Positions 40,249-51,544 of a DNA stretch of 64,000 bases are shown here, one piece after another (the stretch's first letter is position 1; each line of letters starts with the position of its first letter). The position numbers were made by a program, and so were the translations under genes. The notes beneath the pieces are model-generated. The model was not told the origin of the DNA, made no database searches, and worked only from the letters and a program-made list of their open reading frames with translations. Where the stretch lies: NCBI RefSeq assembly GCF_000835495.1, contig NW_015622544.1, positions 2,198,855-2,262,854 on the forward strand, read 5' to 3'. This stretch comes from Cladophialophora immunda (lineage: Eukaryota; Ascomycota; Eurotiomycetes; Chaetothyriales; Herpotrichiellaceae).

Positions 40249-42474
40249 ATGGTTCGAATCAAGCCACCTCCTCAAGCTGCTAGCCCTTCTCTGGACGGCG
40301 TCATCATCAGCTTCGCTTCTTACTCTCTCAGCGCACACCCCGAGCTCTCGCACAAGACTGTTGCGCAACTGAAGACTGACATCGCCAACTGCGGTGGTTC
40401 TTACACTACCAAGCCGGATCAGTGTACCCACCTCATCACCACTCATGCTCAGTTTGAGAAGAAACTCAACCGTATAACCCAAGCCCAAAAGAATGTCGAT
40501 ACGCAAGTTGTCTCTTACGAGTGGCTCGCTGCGTCTTTGGCCTCAAGTGCGCCGGTTGACATCGACCAATATCTTCTTGAGAGCTCGCCCACCAACGATG
40601 ATGGCATAGCGAATGGCAACGGTCTGTCACCGTCTCAAAAGGCGGCGACCAGGTCGTCAAAGCGCTCTCGCAAGGATGATGACGATGAGGATAACCCAAT
40701 ACCAACCAAGAAATCCAGGCCATCCAAAGCAGCCGGTGAACCTACCCCAGCCACAACCACCACTCCCATCAAAGTTCCAGTGGATCATTTTGTCCCTTCC
40801 GCTCCCAGCTTCACTGTTCATGTGGACGACAGCGGCGTGATATATGACGCCACCCTAAACAAGTCTGATGCAAAAGTGAACAACAACAAGTTCTATCGAT
40901 TACAACTCTTGAGATCCACCAGTGGATTCTATACTTGTAAGTTCCCTGGATGTTCGCATCAGTATTGCCGGAGGTTCCCCCCCAAAATGCTGTATCGACA
41001 ATACAGACCTCGGAGCCTAACAATATCACAGGGACACGCTGGGGTCGTGTTGGTGAAAGAGGTCAGAATAAGATGCTGGGTGACGGCTCCCTTGATGATG
41101 CTCTTTCGTATTTTGGGGTGAAATTTAAAGAGAAGGCTGGTCTCACTTGGGAGAATAGGGATGCACCGTCCAGAAAGGGCAAGTACGCATATCTCGAAAT
41201 CAACTACGCAGATTCGGAGGACGAAGGTGAGAAAGGGGCCGCGCAAGTGACCCGGAAAGGTGACGGTCCCGTGAAAGAAAAGGTCTTCGCCGAGAGCAAA
41301 CTCATGCCGCCGGTCCAGCGCCTGATGGAGCTGATCTTCAACCTGCAGTTTTTCAACAATACCATGGCCGACTTCGATTACGACGCCAGCAAAATGCCGC
41401 TTGGAAAACTCAGCAAGAAGACTCTCCTCAAGGGGTACGAAGTCCTCAAAGATCTGGCCTTGCTCATTGCCGACCCTTCTGTTGCCACCGGTTTGGGAGA
41501 ACAACCAGGTCAAGCTGTCATGGACAGAAGCAATCAGTACTTCTCACTTGTGCCACACGTCGTTGGTCGTCGGTCTTTACCCGTTCTCAGGGATATGAAT
41601 TCCATTAAGGTACTTGCGAATGAGTGCCGTCAGTCTCGTGCTCGTCTTAAAGCTAACTGTGATGCAGAGAGAAATTCAACTCCTGGAGACGTTGACAGAT
41701 ATGCAATTGGCCAACGAGATTATGAAATCCGCCGCAGTTGAGGAACACAAGTCTCTCCACATGCTGGATAGACAATACCAGGGACTCGGCATGAAAGAGA
41801 TGATTCCTTTGGATCAAGACAGTCAAGAATTCTCCGAGATCTTCTGTTACCTGAACAAGTCAACTGGCAGCACCCATGGCGTCACATACGCAGTCCAGGA
41901 TATCTTCCGTATTGAGCGCAGTGGTGAATCTGACCGACTCGAAGAGTCTCCGTATGCCAATCTCGGATCAAAGAGTGATCGCCGCTTACTCTGGCATGGG
42001 TCCCGCGTCAGCAACTTCGGTGGCATCCTCAGTCAAGGCTTGCGAATTGCACCACCCGAAGCCCCCGTATCAGGGTACATGTTTGGCAAAGGCGTGTATC
42101 TTGCGGATATGAGCTCCAAGAGTGCTAACTACTGTGCAACGTACAACAGTGCCGGGACTGGACTACTCCTTCTTTGTGAGGCTGAACTGGGCAAACCGTC
42201 TCTCAAACTTACAGATGCCGATTCCAATGCTGGTGATCGCGTCCAGAAGAGAGGCTGTATTTCCACCTGGGGTGTCGGTCAAACTGGGCCTTCGGTCTGG
42301 AAAGATGCTAGCTGCGTTCATCCGAGCTTGAAAGGGGTCAAAATGCCTGATGTCGTCAACCATCCGCCGGGTCCCACCAACGAGTCCAATGCATACCTTC
42401 TCTACAATGAATATATCGTTTACGATGTGGCTCAGATCAGACTCCGATACCTTGTACGAGTCAACATCAACTGA
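40249..42474 (+). CDS. Poly(ADP-ribose) polymerase (BRCT-WGR-PARP)
   Basis: Nuclear DNA-damage-responsive enzyme that transfers ADP-ribose from NAD+ to proteins. Three exons (40249-40936, 41032-41609, 41668-42474) give 690 residues. An N-terminal BRCT domain (about 15-105; LDGVIISFASYSL, THLITTHAQFEKK, VSYEWLAASLAS) is followed by a basic nuclear-localisation region (SSKRSRKDDDDEDN, TKKSRPSK), a WGR domain (YRLQLL, FYTWTRWGRVGERGQ), the helical regulatory domain (LMELIFNLQFFNNTM, MPLGKLSKKTLLKGYEVL) and the catalytic domain. The ART triad is H-Y-E: LLWHGSR, GKGVYLADMSSKSANYC and YNEYIVYD. The catalytic Glu means it can make polymer. This domain order (no zinc fingers) is the standard filamentous-fungal PARP. 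Splice 1 rebuilds YTWTRWG; splice 2 rebuilds SIKREIQLLE. Confidence 0.95.
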
Positions 42475-43292
42475 GGGTTCAATTCGACAACATTGGCGCC
42501 GGGTGAACGAAGGCGGAGACCGGCAACTTGGGACACGGGCGTCGATTTCACACTTGGCATGTTTCACTAGCTACGCGACAAGCGAGCAGTCGTGGTTTGC
42601 ATAGCAGGAGGGCTCATTACCTTCTATTCATTCAGTGCTTCAACTACTTCAACATATTCCTCGGCATCCAACCATACACCATACACCATACATCAATGTA
42701 TGGCGGAGGGCAAAAGGAAAGGAAAACAGGAGCTATTCGGGAGATTTCCTTCAGTTACAATCACCTCAGAGCATAGCTACGGAGTCATCAAGGTTTCACA
42801 TGGCACATTGTACGAGGCAAGCTGATGAGTAGGGTCGAGACGGGCTTCCTAGGAATCTCATCGAACGAATGGATAATTCCAACTGATCATCTGGTTCATG
42901 TTCATGTTTACACGAACTTTTTTTCATCTTGTCTATGGACGTGCGCTAATTCTTCCTTGCCTCTCGGAATCTCTGAGGCATCTATCCCTTTTCTTCTTTC
43001 CCCCTGTTTCATCGCATCGCATTGCATTGCATTCAATTCATACATTTTCTCTTTTCTTCCCGTTCGTTGTTGCCCTGAAATTTTCGAAAAAGACCTCTGC
43101 CAGGACTCCATATTTGTTCAAATTCCGTTTCGACCTCCGAGCCATGCTTCTGGCATTCCAGAACCAATTGTTTTCCCCCTTCTTTTTCCCAGGGGCAGGG
43201 GACGACTGTACAAAGCTTCGAATGCCGTCCGCAGATGGGACCTCCATACAAATACATCGAACACTTAGGCGAGAACATATGGCTATATATGC
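42475..43292. other. Intergenic, nothing recognised
   Basis: About 820 bp between the convergent PARP and secreted-protein genes. It contains small repeats (ACACCAT near 42675; CATCGCATTGCATTGCATT near 43013) and pyrimidine-rich sequence. The open frames across 42825-43268 are low-complexity, and I do not treat them as genes. Confidence 0.5.
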
Positions 43293-44144
43293 TCAGAACG
43301 CCCTCTCGTCCAGGCCGGCCACCCACTTCTTGCGCACCACGCTGTCGCGGTACTTGTTGTCGCGCTTGGTCATCTTGGCGACGTCGTCGGCGTCGCCGCG
43401 CTTGCCGATGACGGAGTCGAGAACCTGCAAGGCGTCGTCGATGACCGCGCTAATGGGGTTGCCGTTGTTGTTGTTCGCGTTGTCGGTGGTGGCATCATTG
43501 TTGTTTTTGCCTCGTCCTTTGCCGTTGCCATTGCCATTACCGTTACCGTTACCGTTACCGTTTCCGGTCCCGGTGTCAGCTGATGAGGAAGAATTGGTTG
43601 AAGAGCTGTCGTCGATTGTGCTGTTACTTGCGGTTGCGTCGCTGGTGACGTTGGTTGAGGCTGCGGTATCATTCGTCGCCGCGGCCACAGCTTGGACGAG
43701 ATCCGTGGAATTCCCGGCACAGGCACTGGCGATGGCGGACATGGAGGTGTTGCTCATGGCCACGGCCTCGGTGACGTTGGCCACGCCGGTCTGATTGACG
43801 GCAGCTTCCATGGCCGCAGCCATGCACGCAGCAGCGGCATCGGTTGTATTTTGGGTGCTTGTGGTGTTGGCACTGGCGGCAGCAGCGCCAGCACCACCAC
43901 CATTATGTTTGTGGTCATTGTGTTTGCGTGGAAGGAGAGAGTCACGTCTCCACGCCAACTCCTCGCGGGTCGTCGTCACTGGTAGGACATAGCCAGAGAC
44001 TGCAGGGGCAAAGAAGCCCGGGACAGAAAGAGCGGCGGTCAACGCCAACGACGGGAGGTTGTGCCTTGGGTCCAAGCCGGCGAGGACGCCAGGCAAGAGC
44101 AGAAAGGAGAAACTGAAAGTGAAAAGCATAAGGAACCGGCCCAT
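43293..44144 (-). CDS. Secreted Ala/Asn/Thr-rich protein with Gly-Asn repeat (function unknown)
   Basis: Not recognised. Single exon, 283 residues. The start at 44144 gives a textbook signal peptide (MGRFLMLFTFSFSFLLLPGVLAG); upstream in-frame ATG codons reach 44309 but would bury it. The mature part is Ala/Asn/Ser/Thr-rich with many N-x-S/T sites and a central Gly-Asn dipeptide repeat of about eight units. One Cys-containing patch (AAACMAAAMEAAVN, ASACAGNS) is seen. Dibasic Lys-Arg sites near the C-terminus (IGKRGDAD, TKRDNK) and an Arg-Lys at HNDHK region could be Kex2-type processing points. No catalytic motif or GPI signal is visible. Candidate roles are a cell-wall or matrix protein or a processed peptide precursor; neither is shown. 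Confidence 0.7.
   Translation of the reverse strand: MGRFLMLFTFSFSFLLLPGVLAGLDPRHNLPSLALTAALSVPGFFAPAVSGYVLPVTTTREELAWRRDSLLPRKHNDHKHNGGGAGAAAASANTTSTQNTTDAAAACMAAAMEAAVNQTGVANVTEAVAMSNTSMSAIASACAGNSTDLVQAVAAATNDTAASTNVTSDATASNSTIDDSSSTNSSSSADTGTGNGNGNGNGNGNGNGKGRGKNNNDATTDNANNNNGNPISAVIDDALQVLDSVIGKRGDADDVAKMTKRDNKYRDSVVRKKWVAGLDERAF
43521..43566 (-). repeat. Hexanucleotide repeat encoding Gly-Asn dipeptides
   Basis: Plus-strand units CCGTTG/CCATTG/CCATTA/CCGTTA/CCGTTT repeat in frame within the secreted-protein gene and give (Gly-Asn)n on the coding strand. Unit changes are synonymous or conservative, so length can vary by slippage without frameshift. Confidence 0.8.
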
Positions 44145-45049
44145 TGTGTTGGTGTGAAAAGTGAAAGGACAACCTGTTTTCTCTAATAGAGCGAGAGATT
44201 CAGGGACAAGTGAACCAAAGGAAGGCAAGGCTATGTGAGCGAAATGAAGGCAAGTTGCAGCAGGACCTGCCTGCGGTGGTATCAAATGCAAAAAGAGAGG
44301 AAAGGGCACGGGATGTTGAGAGACTCAGGAGGATAGAAGGGGGAGAAGGCTTTCATATATATCGAAGGGTTGAAAAGAAAAGATTTTCCTTCTCCTTGCT
44401 TTTGCATGGTCACGATCCAGTCTTTGTGATGCGAATCCACAACGTGATACTCGAGAACCACAATTCTCTTGCATTCGCAGCAATGAGTCCGTGGACTGGT
44501 GACAGGGAAGCACGACCATCGTAGCGGCCGTGACTGAGCTTCGTTGAATGCACAGCCTCAAAATGCATGGTTTTTGTCGATCCAGAGGATCCCTCTGACG
44601 ACTATGCGTGCGAGTTCACGCCTGTATCCAGTGCAAGCGAGAAGTCTGGCTCAAGCATTGCGTGGACAGTGTTTCCCCATATGCTTCGAGACGCATCTTG
44701 TCCTCGTCAAGCAAACTTTGGAGCATGTGATGTGGCAGGTCCATCTTGGCGGTAGCGAGTCACAATGGGCGCATCCAGAATGTGGAAGAGGATTGACCGG
44801 AAACACTGGAGCCGTGAGACGAGAAACGTATGAAACCCGTGGAGAAGACAAGGCTGTGGATTCCATGTGGATCGACCCCTGAGGTCCAACATGTTTCAGC
44901 TGCAAGTTGGTCTTGGCAGAGGAGTCCATCCTTGAGGACGACGATGGCATTGTTCTTCAGTATTGAACATGTCTGATTGGCGGGTATCTCATGTCTCATC
45001 AAATGCTGTTATACAGGTTGTTCACAATATATCGCTGAGCAAAGGACCC
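44145..45049. other. Intergenic, nothing recognised
   Basis: About 900 bp between the secreted-protein start and the Derlin stop. Open frames at 44544-45002 overlap on both strands without recognisable content. Confidence 0.5.
44355..44362 (-). promoter_or_regulatory. Candidate TATA box of the secreted Asn/Thr-rich gene
   Basis: ATATATAT about 210 bp upstream of the ATG at 44144 on the minus strand. Positional evidence only. Confidence 0.4.
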
Positions 45050-46269
45050 TCAGTCGCCTCCCAGCCGCCGGCCGGCGCCCCTACCACCCCAAGAGTTTGA
45101 AAAGCCACTAGTCCAACCGCGAGACTGCTGCTGGGGGACGCTCTGGCCGGGTCTGAAGCTCGTGCCATAGGCTTTGTGAGTGAATGCGCTTCGATCTGCG
45201 CCAAAATATCTCTTGATTGCTGCTGGAGTTTGTATGTAATTTCTGCCTCCCTGGAAGGTTGGGTACAGTCTTGTGAGAAAGTCGTAGAGGTGAGCGGCAA
45301 AGACGCCAGTGGCTTGTTGCAGGGCTGCCTGCGGCCCGCCCATTATCAGGGTCAACGTGAGCATAGCCCAAGGGAGCAGCTCGACTGGGATTTGGAGTAT
45401 GATGAAATGTGCTTTCTTGCCCCTGTTATCCTGGGCAAAAGTGTAAATGAGGGCAAGAAGGAGGGCCTGGGTAAAGACGTGGCCACCGAGGACAAGCCCT
45501 CCAGATACCTTCTCCAAAGTCAGTAGACCGACATTACGACGGTGTGGAAGACCAGTTGTTGCAATGTGTTGTGATGTAGGAAGCCTAAACCGCCAAACGC
45601 AAATTGAATGTTCACGAACAGCTTTCTCAATGGAGCCACCACCATGCCTGTGCCGCATAAAGTCCTATTGACAGTTTTGCGAATGAAGGGAATTTTATGT
45701 GCCACAGGGGTAATCTCCCTCGTTTCCAGGAACCGCTTCAGCTAGAAATGGCTGGGCGGGCAGATATGCGAGGTGTTGGGGGTAAAAATGGGAATGTCTG
45801 GATGAAGAGAGAAAAAGCTGGAGGACTGACCAGGATGGCAGTTGCCACGAAAAGGACATAGGTGAAGAAGTCGCCCGGTTGTGCAAAGCGAGGAGAATTC
45901 AGTTCTAGGCCAGAGGCATATGTGTACACTGATAGAGTTAGACGTGGATCAGGGAGGAGAGGATGGTAACTCACTGAAGTACAGGTCGAAGACAAAGGAA
46001 AAGCCACCACCCGTCAAGAGGAAGGAGGAAAGTAGCCGCCAAAGCTCAGGAGGGAACTTGAATATCCAAGGTGTGTGATAGATGATCCGCATGCCAGATA
46101 CCAGACCTGAATGGACCAGTGCAGATTCTGCAAACATTGCAGCTACAATCGTCCTTTGGCATTGTTAGACGTGTCGAGCTCGGGCAAGGAGATGCAAAGG
46201 ATTCACCAACCGCGTGACCGGAGGCGTGCTCCAGAATCTGTCCATGATATCAACGCCGCCGCCGCTCAT
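45050..46269 (-). CDS. Derlin (Der1-like) ER-associated degradation protein
   Basis: Rhomboid-fold pseudoprotease of the ER membrane that helps move misfolded proteins to the cytosol. Four exons (46211-46269, 45975-46153, 45831-45928, 45050-45508) give 264 residues. Family blocks: FWSTPPVTR joined to TIVAAMFAES, FKFPPELWRLLSSFLLTGGG, FSFVFDLYFMYTYASGLELN, SPRFAQPGDFFTYVLFVATA, LALIYTFAQDNRGKK, PVELLPWAMLTLTLIMGGP, AAHLYDFLTRLYPTFQGGRN. The C-terminal tail is Gly/Arg/Gln-rich with no SHP box obvious. Intron 1 uses donor GTTGGT and acceptor AAG, the only join that restores the family's TR-TIV sequence. Intron 3 is 322 nt, five times the local norm. A second ATG at 46245 (MDRFWSTPP) is an equally good start. 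Shares a divergent promoter region with CBF5. Confidence 0.92.
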
Positions 46270-46713
46270 ATTAGATCCTGGGTAAGATGGAATGAGGACA
46301 ATCTCAAGGAAAGTCGCCAGACATGGGAAGAAAGAGGGTGATTATATATTATGTGGATTGGACAGAGTGTCGTAGTTGGAATGTTGCCTGAAAAGATTTC
46401 GAGGCTGTGATAGTGCCAAGCCTTGCTTGTGCCCTAGTCTATTTACGGACTAATGCGCTCTCCGCACCGACTCGCCGTTCAAGATTTTGCTCGACTCCAT
46501 TTCTTTCGCTCTGTGATCGCAGAGAATAAAGATATTTTTTTCCAGTATTGCATTTCATACTCCCACATCGATATCTGCAGCATACAGAGAATACGTTTCC
46601 CGGGAGCTGCTCCCTCTGTGTCTTATTCAGCACTCTCCTAGGTCCTCGCGAGCTCTGTGCACACATTCTTGCGCGCTGCAAATCTCAGTCTGGGCGAACC
46701 CAGCTCCGCCAAC
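46270..46713. promoter_or_regulatory. Bidirectional promoter region of Derlin and CBF5
   Basis: 444 bp between divergent start codons. No repeat or RNA gene is seen; the CBF5 side is pyrimidine-rich. Confidence 0.45.
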
Positions 46714-48331
46714 ATGGCCAAGGTCGCGGAGGCTGATTTCAGCATCAAACCAGAAAACATCACGCCCCAGATTCCGACGTCTGAGTGGCCTCTCCTGTTG
46801 AAGAACTATGACAAATGCAAGTCCCCAAAGTCAAGACCTCGGAGCTCCAACTAACATGAGAATTCTAGTATTGGTGCGGACCGGTCATTTCACGCCGATC
46901 CCTGTGGGCTGCACCCCATTGAAACGCGATCTCAAATCCTACATCTCGTCCGGCGTCATCAATCTCGACAAACCCTCTAACCCCTCTAGCCACGAAGTTG
47001 TCGCTTGGGTCAAGCGGATATTGCGGGTAGAGAAGACCGGCCACAGCGGCACACTTGACCCCAAAGTCACAGGATGCTTGATTGTTTGCATCGACCGAGC
47101 CACTAGATTGGTGAAATCGCAACAAGGTGCCGGAAAAGAATACGTCTGCGTCATCCGATTACACGATAAATTGCCTGGAGGAGAGGCGCAATTTGCTCGA
47201 GCGCTTGAAACGCTGACGGGTGCCCTGTTCCAACGACCTCCCCTCATCTCCGCGGTCAAGCGACAGCTCCGTATCCGAACTATCCACGAGAGCAAGCTGT
47301 ACGAGTTCGACAATGACCGGCATCTGGGCGTTTTCTGGGTCAGTTGCGAAGCTGGAACTTACATCAGAACGCTCTGCGTACACCTGGGGTTGCTGCTAGG
47401 TGTCGGTGCGCACATGCAGGAACTGCGAAGAGTCAGGAGTGGAGCGATGGCCGAGAGCGATGGCATGGTCACGTTACACGACGTCCTCGACGCGCAATGG
47501 ATGATGGACAACAACCGAGACGAGTCGTATCTGCGCAAAGTGATTTCCCCGCTCGAGAGTCTCTTGACCACATACAAGAGAATTGTTGTCAAGGATAGCG
47601 CGGTCAATGCTGTCTGTTACGGTGCCAAACTGATGATTCCTGGTCTCCTACGATTCGAGGCTGGTATCGAAGTCCACGAAGAGGTTGTTTTAATGACGAC
47701 GAAGGGCGAAGCCATCGCTCTTGGTATTGCGCTGATGTCGACTGTTGAGCTGTCTACCTGTGACCATGGTGTTGTTGCCAAAGTCAAGAGATGCATCATG
47801 GAGAGAGACCTGTACCCGCGACGGTGGGGTATGGGACCTGTGGCGCTGGAGAAAAAGAAGATGAAGTCTGATGGAAAACTTGACGTATGGCCTTTCCCTC
47901 CCCTTCTCGACTGCTTTTATTCTAACCTATCACCACAGAAATATGGACGACCAAACGAAAACACTCCGGCGAAATGGAATGCTGAGTACACCGATTACGG
48001 TGCTTCCGCCAATACGGAAGGAACAAAATCCGCTCCTGTAGGGGAGACCACTTCCAAATCCGACGTCCTGTCTGCTCCACCTGTCGCGCCGAATGGTGAC
48101 GCCGGCGGTCAAATGGATCTCGACGAGACTGCAGCAGAGCCTCCGACGACGAACGGCGAGTCTACCCTGAAGATGAAGAAAGAAGAAAAGGAGAAGAAGC
48201 GCAAGAGTAAACACGAGGGCGAGACGCCTGAGGAGAAAGCCGAGCGGAAACGGAGGAAAAAGGAAAAGAAGGAGAAAAAGGAGAAGAAAAGAGAGAGCGG
48301 AGTGAAGGAGGATAGTGATGACAGCGAGTGA
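46714..48331 (+). CDS. CBF5: H/ACA snoRNP pseudouridine synthase Cbf5 (dyskerin)
   Basis: Catalytic subunit of H/ACA RNPs, pseudouridylating rRNA in the nucleolus. Three exons (46714-46816, 46869-47884, 47939-48331) give 503 residues. The DKC N-terminal domain ([20 protein letters not shown]) is followed by the TruB catalytic domain with active-site Asp in [16 protein letters not shown], then [17 protein letters not shown] and [15 protein letters not shown], a PUA domain ([21 protein letters not shown]) and a Lys/Glu-rich KKE tail typical of nucleolar Cbf5. Intron 1 has a GC donor (AAAT|GCAAGT) with CTAAC branch and TTCTAG acceptor; it rebuilds NYDKLLVRTGH exactly. Intron 2 (47885-47938) is 54 nt, in frame and stop-free, so retention would add 18 residues. 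Shares a divergent promoter region with Derlin. Confidence 0.96.
46817..46868 (+). other. CBF5: GC-AG intron in CBF5
   Basis: This 52-nt intron begins GCAAGT and ends TTCTAG with CTAAC 14 nt before the end. No GT donor near the exon end keeps the conserved DK-LLVRTGH reading frame. GC donors otherwise matching the U1 consensus are the known minor class. Confidence 0.85.
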
Positions 48332-49272
48332 TTGAATTGTCCTCGTAAAAGGTGTATCGGCGAGACCAGACATTCCATGACGATTCGGATTGCGAACGCA
48401 ACAAACTATGAACATCGACCTACTTGGAGGACCGGCCCATGGTCACTCGATCAAAAGCACTTTCTCCGGAGAAGCTGACTCGACTTCCACTCCTCACGCT
48501 ACCTGCTCTCTGCGGGCGCAATCCGGGAGACGTTTCTCTGGAGCAGGGAGGAGGACACCTCAATGCCGCAATACCGATTCCTCTCTAGGAGACGGGAATG
48601 GCAAGCATAGAGGGTCTACAAAGACGCACCACAGTCCCACAGGGGCGTGATCCTCAAGCTCTTCCGGCGTGGGTGACGAACGGACTTTCGATCCTGGAAA
48701 CTCGGTGTCCAGACTGTACATGAACGGGGTGATATCAAGTCGATGCATGTTTTGAAGTGGTTGGGGAGGCGGAGTGCTTGTTTGTCATGTGGACTGGCAA
48801 AGAGAAAAGAAAAGCAAATCGGGAACCATGCAATGGAGTTGTTTGATCTGAATGATACCGGACAATCTGGCTAGCTACTGTTTGGAGAGGTCGGTGAGGC
48901 TGAGGAGTATTCAATGTTTCTGTTGCGCTGGACAGGATTGGATCGCTGGATGGGCTGCTTCGACTTTGCATTGAGTATCTCTACCTCGTCAATACTTGGC
49001 TGCTTGGTTTGATTCCCCGTATTCTCCCTGGACTCTTGAGTTGAGCCTTGTCGTGTAGTCTCGTCTCTGATCGGAACATGTGTGCTCCACGCATATGTAG
49101 ATGCTCTAGACAAGAAGTGAAGAGGAAGCTGTCTTTGGCTGACTACCTAACTACCTGACTACCCCGTAATTTGTGGGCTATAATGGCACCCACCGTACAG
49201 TGTTATCACAATATTAACATCCCTCTCTCGTCGTCTGGCGTCCACATCCAGTCCTCCCCTTCCGGGTTGCGA

Positions 49273-49296
49273 TCTACTCTACTCTACTCTACTCTT
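49273..49296. repeat. (CTACT)n microsatellite
   Basis: Four and a half tandem copies of CTACT (TCTACTCTACTCTACTCTAC), in an intergenic region. Confidence 0.8.
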
Positions 49297-49611
49297 GTCT
49301 TCTCTCCTCTACCCAATTCGGTCCTCATGTGAACCTGGGCACGGCGGACCTGCGTACGGTATCTAGGTATGGAGTTGACCGAGCCCTACCTCCCTAAGCT
49401 TTCTTTACCTCTCCCACTCTCCCGCTCTCTCTGTTAGTCGTCGTCCTCTTGAACATTCTCCCCCGCCTAGTCTAGCCTAGCCTACTTACCTCCAAGTACG
49501 TACCTACAGAGGAGGTATGTTAGACCTACCGCCGTCCTCGTATCTGGTCTTGGGTTTTCCCCCACGTAAATGCCTCACTATTCCCTTGCCAATCCTCTTG
49601 CCCTTCTCTTC

Positions 49612-49637
49612 CCTTGGCCATCGCCTTGGCCATCGCC
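49612..49637. repeat. Tandem 12-bp repeat and adjacent CATCT repeats
   Basis: CCTTGGCCATCG occurs twice in tandem, with a third partial copy, followed about 25 bp later by CATCTCATCTCATCTCATC. These are simple repeats without an associated gene. Confidence 0.7.
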
Positions 49638-50225
49638 TCACTCTATCCATTCCGTCCCGTCCCATCTCATCTCATCTCATCCATCTCATCCCAGCCCGCC
49701 TCCCGGGACCGTAACATGACTAGTAGACATGCATCATTACAACACTCCAACACTCCAACCCTCCCACACATCCCACCAAAAGCAAAAAAGCAAAAACCCA
49801 ATATCGCTGATGAGGATACACACACCCCCCAAAGGCACGATGCATGCATATCCGGACCGAGCCTTTCCGTCGGGGCGGCACCGAGCGGCTGGGCACGCAA
49901 ACACAGCCAGAGAAGAGAACGTTGCGTGAGTAAGACTGGTTACAGTACTATAGAGGCGGACGGAGATCTTTTCAGGGTCAATATTTTGCGAAGTGAGAAA
50001 TTAAGAGCTGGAATGGGTCGGCCTACACTAGGTACATAAGGACCTTAGTGGCTAAATATAATACACCAAGTCAAAAGACTGTGCAGAGAACAAGAGATGT
50101 TATATTGGATGATTGGAGGCGAGGCGAGGCGAGTAGACGAGTCCGAGAATCGAGCGAGGTTCGGGGGTCTTGTTGGATGTCAATGAACGGTACATCCCGG
50201 TTACTAAGTGAGTATGATATAATAT

Positions 50226-50255
50226 ACCTACCTACCTACCTAGCTGGGTAGGTAA
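50226..50255. repeat. (CCTA)n with inverted copy
   Basis: TACCTACCTACCTACCTAG is followed after CTG by GGTAGGTAAG, so the two arms can pair as a short hairpin. Similar CCTA/TAGG clusters recur at 54489-54501 and near 55918. Confidence 0.6.
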
Positions 50256-51544
50256 GAAGGATCCGTCTTCTAAGTATCAAGCTCCCCAAATGATGTACCG
50301 GTATGTAGCGAGCGAGGGAGCGTGGTCTCGTGGTCAGTTAAAGACACACACCCTCACTCATGCACAGTGCTGATCGGGAACCCGACTTTGATCCCGGTCA
50401 CTTCTAACGACACGTACAATGACGTCTGAAGGATCGCGCCCTTCCAGTCTTGGATGAGAAGGGCAGGTGAGGGGAGGGAACTTCCATGTAGGCTTAGACG
50501 AGAGCATCTCTAGCGGGCCATTACCCCTGACCTCTGGACCTCTGGTGAACAAATGCATGGATTGTTGGATGGAAGGCCCGGATCAATCCTCAATCCAGCA
50601 ATTCTGATCAAGCAACCTTAGTAACCAGGTGCCGCCATGGTCATACAGTCTGAGTTCATCCTGGGTGGCTGCAGGCTATGCAGGTACTACGCGGGTCAAG
50701 GGGGGGGACAAACGAAGATCAATCCATGCCATGCTAGGCGCCGGGCTGAGACGAGGGAACAACAAGATCCCAGTCTCTTTGGCGGCATAGGGATGCATCA
50801 ATGCTGGATCCCATCGTCGCACTGGGCTGCTCACGGGAGAGCCTTCAGAGTTGGTCGTAGCACGCCACGGCACGCAGGCAACACCAAGCCCTCAGTGTCA
50901 AATCTTGCTTGATTGCATCTTGCTCCGAAAACATAGAAATCTCCTTCAGTGGTCGAATATCAAGAAAAATGACCGAATTTTATCAAAACAGCATCCCCTA
51001 GGTTGTGGTACAGTGTATCGGTCGGAGTTGCCCAGGCCTTGAAGCAGGAATATATATAGATCCAAGGGCGGCACAAGGCTGGGTGACCGTGCTGGGCCTC
51101 GCGCTGGCAAACAGACTGGTATGCTAGGTAGACCACCGCTGGTTGTTGTTACAGAGTCGGCTCGCTTTTCGGGGATTTCCTGGCGCCCCGGTGGCCAGAG
51201 CTGGTGGGCAGTCGTCAAAACACATCCGCAATGGAGCGAAACAATTAGAATGCCTTCTTTTTGCCCTTCTTTGCTATCCAAATGAACCAATGGTTGACCA
51301 ATCGCTATCCTCCCAAATCTTTCTTCTGCGCATTGTCGTAACCTGGAAGCTGGAAATAAGGCCCAAACAGAACCCGATCAAGACGCTGGTCTTTTGCTCA
51401 CGGAAAAATGCTTCAATCATCACTTCGTCAGGGTCATGCTCGTGCCTGAATCACGAGAGGGGGAATAGCTCATGTCGATGCACGCTGGACGCAGAAGCGC
51501 CTCGCGAAAGCATCATCATGCCGGAAAACGGGAAAGGGGGAAGA

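Larger units (their letters stand above)
48332..51544. other. Gene-free stretch with low-complexity repeats
   Basis: About 3.2 kb between the convergent CBF5 and kinase genes. Contents seen: (CTACT)n at 49273-49296, a 12-bp direct repeat at 49612-49637, (CATCT)n at about 49662-49692, and scattered CCTA/TAGG tetramers. No open frame carries a recognisable domain; those near 49517-50040 are repeat-derived. Confidence 0.55.

Noticed and set aside
42825..43794. Plus-strand open frames of 147 and 298 codons
   Set aside because: The right part is antisense to the secreted Asn/Thr-rich gene and the left part is pyrimidine-rich low-complexity sequence.
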